From a bacterium (GTDB taxonomy: Bacteria; JAMCPX01): a stretch of DNA of 11,215 nt. The stretch's first letter is position 1. Every line of letters starts with the position of its first letter. The stretch is from contig JAJYJX010000077.1 in NCBI GenBank assembly GCA_021789095.1, positions 1 to 11,215 on the forward strand. Reading direction: 5' to 3'. Below are positions 7,661-11,215 of the stretch, one piece after another. The translations under genes and the position numbers were made by a program. The notes under the pieces are model-generated. The model saw only the letters and a program-made list of their open reading frames with translations, did not search any database and was not told where the DNA came from.

Positions 7661-8141
7661 TTTTTAATGCCTTAAGATATTTTATGTCCGCTTTATCCTG
7701 CTGTCTGCCTGCTTTTTGTTTCATCTTTATCAGATCGGGAACTGATATTGTAGGAATTATTACATTGCCTGTATTAATATAGTTAACATGCTTTTCAGCG
7801 TTCGTATAATCCACGGGTGCGTCAATAATAATATCAATTTCAGAGATTGCCCATGCCGGATTAAAAAGGCTGAATGCCTTCATGTTCTTCTGCTTTATCC
7901 ATTCTTCTCTTTTAGTTTTTTGAGTAAAATCCATAATGTCCACAGGCACTTTTGGTTTAAATCCCCATCCTTTAAAGAGAGCGAGAAATTTCTTTAGATT
8001 ACTATCTTCGAAATCAACCAGGAGATCTACATCGTACGTCATCCTCGGAATCCCGTGAAGATTAACCGCTATCCCTCCAACTACGATATATTTAATTTCT
8101 TCATCATTCAGTTTCTTAAAGAGAGAAATATAATCAAGCAT
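7647..8141 (-). CDS. Nucleotidyltransferase-fold protein (AbiEii/DUF6036-like)
   Basis: A 164-aa protein of the polymerase-beta nucleotidyltransferase superfamily. The signature is complete: VVGGIAVNLHG with GG at 22-23, the metal-binding pair D37-x-D39 in YDVDLLV, and a third acidic residue D102 in SEIDIIID. The C-terminal part, with SVPDLIKMKQKAGRQQDKAD, is the usual tail of this group (a KxxAGRxxDxxD motif). Such proteins transfer NMP to a protein or RNA, or act as the toxin half of type IV-like pairs; the substrate here is unknown. The start at 8141 is chosen over 8156 because AAAGGA (8145-8150) lies properly before it. It is followed by an overlapping 57-aa gene, an arrangement typical of mobile accessory cassettes. 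Confidence 0.88.
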   Translation of the reverse strand: MLDYISLFKKLNDEEIKYIVVGGIAVNLHGIPRMTYDVDLLVDFEDSNLKKFLALFKGWGFKPKVPVDIMDFTQKTKREEWIKQKNMKAFSLFNPAWAISEIDIIIDAPVDYTNAEKHVNYINTGNVIIPTISVPDLIKMKQKAGRQQDKADIKYLKALKNEKK

Positions 8142-8192
8142 AAGTCCTTTTATCATAGCCGCAAATTAATTACCATAAATCCTCTGTATAAT

Positions 8193-8232
8193 GATAAACA
8201 ATATTCTCCATTTATGAAGAATATTGTTTATC
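8193..8232. promoter_or_regulatory. Upstream activator palindrome for the His/Met-rich gene
   Basis: A perfect 15-bp inverted repeat: GATAAACAATATTCT (8193-8207) and its complement at 8218-8232, around a 10-base centre. The centre is 72.5 bp before the TGG of the sigma54 promoter, about -98 from the expected start site, which is right for an enhancer-binding activator. The stretch 8200-8230 matches 10378-10408 at 28 of 31 positions. As RNA it could also fold, but the fixed spacing argues for protein binding to DNA. Confidence 0.75.
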
Positions 8233-8284
8233 TCTGTTTCACATACATCGGTATAACCTATTGTTTTGGCAATAAATACTATAA

Positions 8285-8299
8285 TGGCACTGTTACTGC
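8285..8299 (+). promoter_or_regulatory. Sigma54 (RpoN) promoter for the His/Met-rich gene
   Basis: TGGCAC-TGTTA-CTGC has the -24 GG and -12 GC with the invariant 10-base gap of the sigma54 consensus TGGCAC-N5-TTGC; one mismatch (C for T). The identical TGGCACTGTTA occurs at 10463. Transcription should start near 8310, leaving a short leader of about 25 bases. Confidence 0.75.
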
Positions 8300-8335
8300 T
8301 TTGTATAAACATTAAATGAAAAAGGAGGAAGTAAA

Positions 8336-8680
8336 ATGAAAAGAGTATTAACAGGCATTGGCGCAATAGTATTTACTATTGCTTTAACAGGTATGGTCAT
8401 GGCTGCAGAACAGACAACAACTCAGCCACAGGATAAAACCCAAGTCCAGAACGGTAATCAAGGATCAGGCACAAACATGGGCAAGCATAATGGTGACAAA
8501 AAAGACACGGGCGGGCAACAGGGTGGTAATTCCGGTTCAAATAAGGGAAAGCACCATGACGGTAATACGGATAATGGCGGACAGCACAATATGGATATGA
8601 ACCATATGAACATGAATCACATGGATATGGGCGGACACAATTCCGGTGGTTCCCACGGCGGCGGGGCCATGGGTATGTAG
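8336..8680 (+). CDS. Secreted His/Met/Gly/Asn-rich protein, probable metal binder
   Basis: A 114-aa protein with a signal peptide (MKRVLTGIGAIVFTIALTGM, cleavage near VMAA/EQ). The mature part is low-complexity: first Gln/Thr/Gly/Asn-rich, then, from about residue 80, a run of His and Met (HNMDMNHMNMNHMDMGGHNS) and a Gly-rich end GGGAMGM. Alternating Met and His side chains in an exported protein typically bind Cu(I), Ag(I) or Cu(II); no folded domain is recognisable, so this is an inference from composition. The ribosome site AAAGGAGG (8321-8328) is ideal. It is under a sigma54 promoter twinned with that of the efflux gene at 10523, supporting a metal-response role in the periplasm. It might act as a chaperone or sponge, as ZraP or CusF do, although it shares no visible homology with either. 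Confidence 0.85.
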   Translation: MKRVLTGIGAIVFTIALTGMVMAAEQTTTQPQDKTQVQNGNQGSGTNMGKHNGDKKDTGGQQGGNSGSNKGKHHDGNTDNGGQHNMDMNHMNMNHMDMGGHNSGGSHGGGAMGM

Positions 8681-8694
8681 AAATTTGTTTTTGA

Positions 8695-8783
8695 GGGAAC
8701 GTATCTCCATCGCACGCCCAGGTTAGCAAATCCTTAAATGGTTGATGGAGGTAAATGGCGGGTTCAATACCCGCCTGTTCCCG
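8695..8783 (+). ncRNA. tRNA-like structured RNA candidate
   Basis: These 89 bases fold into a nested three-helix shape. The outer stem GGGAACG (8695-8701) pairs with TGTTCCC (8776-8782), one wobble. Directly abutting its 3' strand is a T-arm-like hairpin (8757-8775) with GCGGG-TTCAATA-CCCGC, matching tRNA T-loop consensus. TA follows the 5' strand, as at tRNA positions 8-9. Then TCTCCATC (8704-8711) pairs with GATGGAGG (8744-8751), replacing the D and anticodon arms and enclosing a 32-base loop. No normal anticodon arm and no encoded CCA could be found, so it is not an ordinary tRNA. It could be a tRNA relic, a tmRNA-like acceptor/T-arm mimic or a cis-acting leader. Confidence 0.45.
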
Positions 8784-8787
8784 TCTG

Positions 8788-9012
8788 TTAACCCGAAAAA
8801 TGCATTGGGAAATAAGGAAGTTTGAGTAATGAGCGAAAAGCCTGCGTCAAATATAGGTATTCTTCGAATATCAGCAAAAAATATAACAAATGTGACTGCA
8901 TATAAACTTACAGAGGACGATGACATCCTTTACGCCCAAAAGCTTATAAAACTTAGGCGGATCGCAGGATTGAGCGAATGAGCGAACTTCCTTATTGCAT
9001 TTTTCGGGTTAA
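8788..9012. repeat. Inverted-repeat (MITE-like) element
   Basis: The left arm 8788-8822 and right arm 8985-9012 are exact inverted copies except for 7 extra bases (ttgggaa) in the left arm: 17 matching bases, the insertion, then 11 matching bases. The tip TTAACCCGAAAAATGCA is the core of repeats at 2746 and, reversed, at 4652. The 225-bp size, terminal inverted repeats and other copies nearby fit a non-autonomous mobile element or large palindromic intergenic repeat. No target-site duplication was recognised. It lies between the tRNA-like fold and the ribosome site of the HAMP gene. Confidence 0.6.
8829..8981 (+). CDS. 50-aa hypothetical protein inside the inverted-repeat element
   Basis: An ORF filling the space between the repeat arms, starting MSEKPASNIGILRISAKNIT and ending KLIKLRRIAGLSE. 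AAGGAA (8814-8819) is a possible ribosome site 9 bases before the ATG, and it falls inside the left arm. The protein has no signal peptide or recognised domain; the second half is charged and probably helical. GAGCGAATGAGCG-type words occur at both ends of the ORF, so its start and stop may just reflect repeat structure. It could be cargo of the element or a chance frame. Confidence 0.35.
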   Translation: MSEKPASNIGILRISAKNITNVTAYKLTEDDDILYAQKLIKLRRIAGLSE

Positions 9013-9040
9013 TGGGTAATTATTTGAAAGGAGGTTTTTG

Positions 9041-9700
9041 ATGTTAGACGAACGTATAAAAAAGAGATTAACCAAAAAGGCAAGGGTCGGCCGGAGATTG
9101 AATCTTGTCATTGCAATCGTGATTATAGTAACAATGGCAATATTTGAATACCTCAATTTGATTGCTATGCATAAATTTGCAGGCGATTTTTCAGGTTTTG
9201 TAGAGTTTCATCTGATTCATACAGTTATAACAATCGTTATCCTGATTATCGCCACATACTTTATCCTGTCAAAATATGTGGTCAAACCGATTTATCAATT
9301 ATTGGTTGCAATTGAGGAGGTAAAGTCGGGTAAACTTGTTACTGCTCTTGAAATCAGAACCAATGATGAATTTGAATTGCTTGCAGAGGAATTCAATGAA
9401 ATGGGATTTCGGTTGCGCAACCAAATGCAGCACGAGATACGGGCCGGTAAATATAGCGCAGCAATTGCAGTCGCCAAAGGAATTGCCAATAGCCTATCTG
9501 AACCATGTTCCACATTACATATTAATATAAAACAGCTTAAAAATATTGCCAAAGGGAATCTACAGATTGAAACCCTTCCCGATCTAATGTCCAAAGGCAT
9601 AATTGAAATCGAACAAAAATTAAAAGAAATAACCAGCATTGATGTCCCGGAGGAATTAAAAGAAGAATTGAAAGAATGGTCGGATATTGATCGCGCATAA
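9041..9700 (+). CDS. HAMP-domain membrane protein with degenerate histidine-kinase DHp helix and no ATPase domain
   Basis: A 219-aa inner-membrane protein: basic N-terminus, TM1 about 20-40, a short periplasmic loop, TM2 about 58-77, HAMP about 78-130 (P83 after the membrane, and NDEFELLAEEFNEM), then a helix reading GKYSAAIAVAKGIANSLSEP. This aligns with the sensor-kinase box GxxAAGxAHExxNPL, but the phosphate-accepting His is Asn150. A short coiled tail follows, then the stop; there is no HATPase_c domain. It cannot autophosphorylate by the usual route, so it may regulate a partner kinase by forming mixed dimers, or be a remnant. The start at 9041 follows AAAGGAGG (9027-9034) with 6 bases spacing. 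Its place between the metal-response genes suggests a role in their signalling. Confidence 0.8.
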   Translation: MLDERIKKRLTKKARVGRRLNLVIAIVIIVTMAIFEYLNLIAMHKFAGDFSGFVEFHLIHTVITIVILIIATYFILSKYVVKPIYQLLVAIEEVKSGKLVTALEIRTNDEFELLAEEFNEMGFRLRNQMQHEIRAGKYSAAIAVAKGIANSLSEPCSTLHINIKQLKNIAKGNLQIETLPDLMSKGIIEIEQKLKEITSIDVPEELKEELKEWSDIDRA

Positions 9701-9727
9701 GCAACTAAAAATTTAATAAACTCAATT

Positions 9728-9756
9728 TTGGAGGTTAGAGATTTATTTGATAATAT
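9728..9756 (+). promoter_or_regulatory. Weak sigma70-like promoter before the secreted protein gene
   Basis: TTGGAG (9728-9733) and TAATAT (9751-9756) with a 17-bp spacer, each 4 of 6 to consensus. The palindrome ATAGGCCTAT lies just downstream, and CCAC-aacattc-GTGG further on may be an operator or mRNA hairpin. The gap 9701-9878 holds nothing else recognised. Confidence 0.25.
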
Positions 9757-9878
9757 AAGTAGCTATAGGCCTATTGCACAACCACAATAAACATCCACAA
9801 CATTCGTGGACTTGTGACAAAAAGTGTTTAGCTTGTTCAGTAGAAAAGCTTTGCGGGAGTAAGGCATAAGGAGGAATT

Positions 9879-10289
9879 ATGAAGAAAACAATTCTATTGA
9901 TTTTCTTATTTGTTTTGGCGGTTGTCAATAATGGGTATGCTCAAAAGATAGATACACTGTTCCAATATAGTGAACCGATAGCTGCGAACAGCAAAAAGTC
10001 TTTCACGGTCAACATTGAAGGAAAAGGATACACAAAGGTCAAGATCGTATGTAATGTGGATCAACAGGATGTCGTGATGTATTACAAGACCGATAGTATG
10101 AACTCATATGATTCAACAACGACAACTGGGTTATCGCCTTACTATAACTATCTTTATCATAAGAGACTGTTTTTATTGTCCACCTCTCTGCCGGTTAAAT
10201 CTGCGGGCAGTGTCCATTTCTTTATTGAAAATAGAGGCGATAAAGATACATCGGTCCGATTAACGGTTTATGGATTAACACAAGAGTAG
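9879..10289 (+). CDS. Secreted protein of unknown function
   Basis: A 136-aa protein with a clear signal peptide, MKKTILLIFLFVLAVVNNGY, cleaved near YAQ. The mature part is about 115 residues, rich in Ser, Thr, Tyr and alternating hydrophobic residues (KSFTVNIEGKGYTKVKIVC, SVHFFIENRGDKDTSVRLTV), suggesting an all-beta sandwich fold. One Cys is present in the mature chain (in KIVCNVD), with no His/Met cluster and no recognised motif. The start is fixed by AAGGAGG (9868-9874) 4 bases before the ATG. It sits between the HAMP protein and the sigma54-controlled efflux gene, but whether it belongs to the same response is not shown. I do not recognise the family. Confidence 0.75.
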   Translation: MKKTILLIFLFVLAVVNNGYAQKIDTLFQYSEPIAANSKKSFTVNIEGKGYTKVKIVCNVDQQDVVMYYKTDSMNSYDSTTTTGLSPYYNYLYHKRLFLLSTSLPVKSAGSVHFFIENRGDKDTSVRLTVYGLTQE

Positions 10290-10377
10290 AAGTCCCCGAT
10301 AGAAAGTCATTTTCTAAAAATACTTTAATAACCGGAAGCTGAGAGGGTTCTCCTTAAAAATAACAAAGTGACTACAG

Positions 10378-10408
10378 AATATTCTCTGTTTATGGAGAAT
10401 ATTGTTTA
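10378..10408. promoter_or_regulatory. Upstream activator palindrome for the efflux gene
   Basis: AATATTCTC (10378-10386) and GAGAATATT (10395-10403) form a 9-bp inverted repeat whose centre is 72.5 bp before the sigma54 TGG, exactly as at 8193-8232. A further block, ATAACCT (10431-10437), matches 8253-8259 at the same offset and overlaps a dyad CCTGT-N7-ACAGG (10435-10451). The stretch 10290-10377 shows only a weak AT-rich stem (TAGAAA/TTTCTA) after the previous gene. Confidence 0.75.
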
Positions 10409-10462
10409 ATCAATTTCTTCATCCACTGCAATAACCTGTTAATTTTACAGGAAATGTTAAAG

Positions 10463-10477
10463 TGGCACTGTTATTGC
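10463..10477 (+). promoter_or_regulatory. Sigma54 (RpoN) promoter for the efflux gene
   Basis: TGGCAC-TGTTA-TTGC is a full match to the sigma54 consensus TGGCAC-N5-TTGC, with correct GG-to-GC spacing. It lies 46 bases before the ATG of the outer-membrane efflux gene; transcription should begin near 10489. Confidence 0.85.
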
Positions 10478-10522
10478 TTTTCTAATGTAATTTGATAAAA
10501 ATAAGGTGAGAATATAAAAGTT

Positions 10523-11215
10523 ATGAAAAAATTGTTATGGATTGTATACGCTGTTTTGATCCTTGTGCCGTCTGTTGCCATGGCTCAGGAGGGGACTACT
10601 CAGGACAGGTTTACGCTGAACCAATACGTTGACGAAGTACTGGAAGCCAACCCATCTATCAAAAGCATGCAGGCAAAGGTTGCCGATTTTGAAGCACGGT
10701 ATCATTATACCGGTGTTATCCCCGACCCTTCCCTGATGTTTAAGATTAACAATATGGATACAAGTTATTCTGTTGGCGCGGATCCCATGAGCTTTTTTGC
10801 CATCGAACTCGATCAAACGATACCGTTCCCGGAAAAGCTGCACCTCGCTTCCGAGATATCATACAAAGAGCTTCAGATAAACAGGCAATTACTCAAACTG
10901 ACGGAACTTGAAATCCAGTCGCAGGCAGTCTCTGCGTTCAGCGATTATTATTACAACACAGAATCTCTCTTACTGCTCGAGCAATATGTAAAGGTTATCG
11001 ACACGGTTATCGGTACCGCACGCCAGAGGTACGAAACAGGTATTGCATCCCAGCAGGATTTACTCCGGGCAATCCTTGAACGTTCAAGGCTCGAGGAGCG
11101 GATAGAGCTTGCAGGCTTTGAGCTGAAGCGATCCATCGCACGTATGAACGGTCTGCTCGGCAAAGCACCTGATATGCAGATCCCTGCACCGGCAGGACTG
11201 AAACCTGCTGTCATA
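10523..11215 (+). CDS. Outer-membrane efflux protein (CusC/CzcC/TolC family), 3' end outside window
   Basis: An open frame of 231 codons running off the end. Signal peptide MKKLLWIVYAVLILVPSVAM, cleaved near AMA/QE. The mature N-terminus has the OEP pattern: FTLNQYVDEVLEANPSIK, then a long helix, the strand region VIPDPSLMFKINN, ELDQTIPFPEKL (typical of CzcC/CusC-like members: 'QxxPFPGKL'), and helical hairpin residues RYETGIASQQDLLRA, the classic R-x-x-G-x-x-x-x-x-D-L motif. Such proteins form the outer-membrane channel of RND metal pumps, so membrane-fusion and pump genes are expected just downstream. The start has only a weak ribosome site (GGTGAG, about 10505-10510). A sigma54 promoter precedes it. 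Confidence 0.92.
   Translation, partial: MKKLLWIVYAVLILVPSVAMAQEGTTQDRFTLNQYVDEVLEANPSIKSMQAKVADFEARYHYTGVIPDPSLMFKINNMDTSYSVGADPMSFFAIELDQTIPFPEKLHLASEISYKELQINRQLLKLTELEIQSQAVSAFSDYYYNTESLLLLEQYVKVIDTVIGTARQRYETGIASQQDLLRAILERSRLEERIELAGFELKRSIARMNGLLGKAPDMQIPAPAGLKPAVI

Noticed and set aside
8397-8729. A 110-aa minus-strand frame opposite the His/Met-rich gene
   Set aside because: A shadow of low-complexity sequence; the plus frame has the signal peptide, ribosome site and promoter.
8757-8775. The GC-rich hairpin as an intrinsic terminator for the His/Met-rich gene
   Set aside because: A 7-bp perfect stem but no T-run follows, and its 3' flank pairs with the 5' side of a larger fold, so a tRNA-like structure explains it better.
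8695-8783. An ordinary class II or selenocysteine tRNA gene
   Set aside because: No 5-bp/7-base anticodon arm could be found between the acceptor and T-arm, and no CCA follows the acceptor stem.
1-11215. CRISPR array, rRNA, integrase or insertion-sequence transposase
   Set aside because: No regularly spaced direct repeats, rRNA-like sequence or recombinase motifs were seen in any frame.

Overview
The window looks like chromosomal DNA of a mid-GC, Gram-negative bacterium. The signs are two lipoproteins with lipobox signal peptides, a Slp-type outer-membrane lipoprotein, a secreted AMIN/Amidase_3 cell-wall amidase, an outer-membrane efflux factor and two strong sigma54 promoter matches. The amidase architecture (TPR-like repeats, then AMIN, then Amidase_3) and the general style suggest Desulfobacterota or Nitrospirota. 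That placement is an inference and no marker gene here fixes it.

Layout. (1) 1-380 (-): the 5' part of an ankyrin-repeat lipoprotein gene, divergent from the next block. (2) 553-4019 (+): two closely similar 12-TM MFS transporters with a diacylglycerol-kinase-family lipid kinase between them. (3) 7070-4120 (-): a Slp lipoprotein, an N-acetylmuramoyl-L-alanine amidase and TadA, tightly packed in one apparent operon. (4) 8141-7222 (-): an accessory cassette of a nucleotidyltransferase, an overlapping 57-aa protein, and a third reading frame that seems frameshifted. (5) 8193-11215 (+): a probable metal-response region. It holds a secreted His/Met-rich protein, a tRNA-like fold, an inverted-repeat element with a 50-aa ORF, a HAMP membrane protein that resembles a sensor kinase cut off after a DHp helix lacking its His, a secreted protein of unknown function, and the start of a CusC/CzcC/TolC-type efflux factor running off the end.

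The strongest new signal is regulatory. The His/Met-rich gene and the efflux gene have near-identical upstream control regions: a palindrome, a second short block, and a sigma54 -24/-12 promoter, all at exactly the same spacing (constant offset of 2178 bp). This implies one sigma54-dependent activator controlling both genes as a regulon. The activator is not in the window.

A second theme is a dispersed repeat whose core resembles TTAACCCGAAAAATGCA. It occurs between the lipid kinase and the second MFS gene, at the start of tadA, and as both arms of the inverted-repeat element at 8788-9012.
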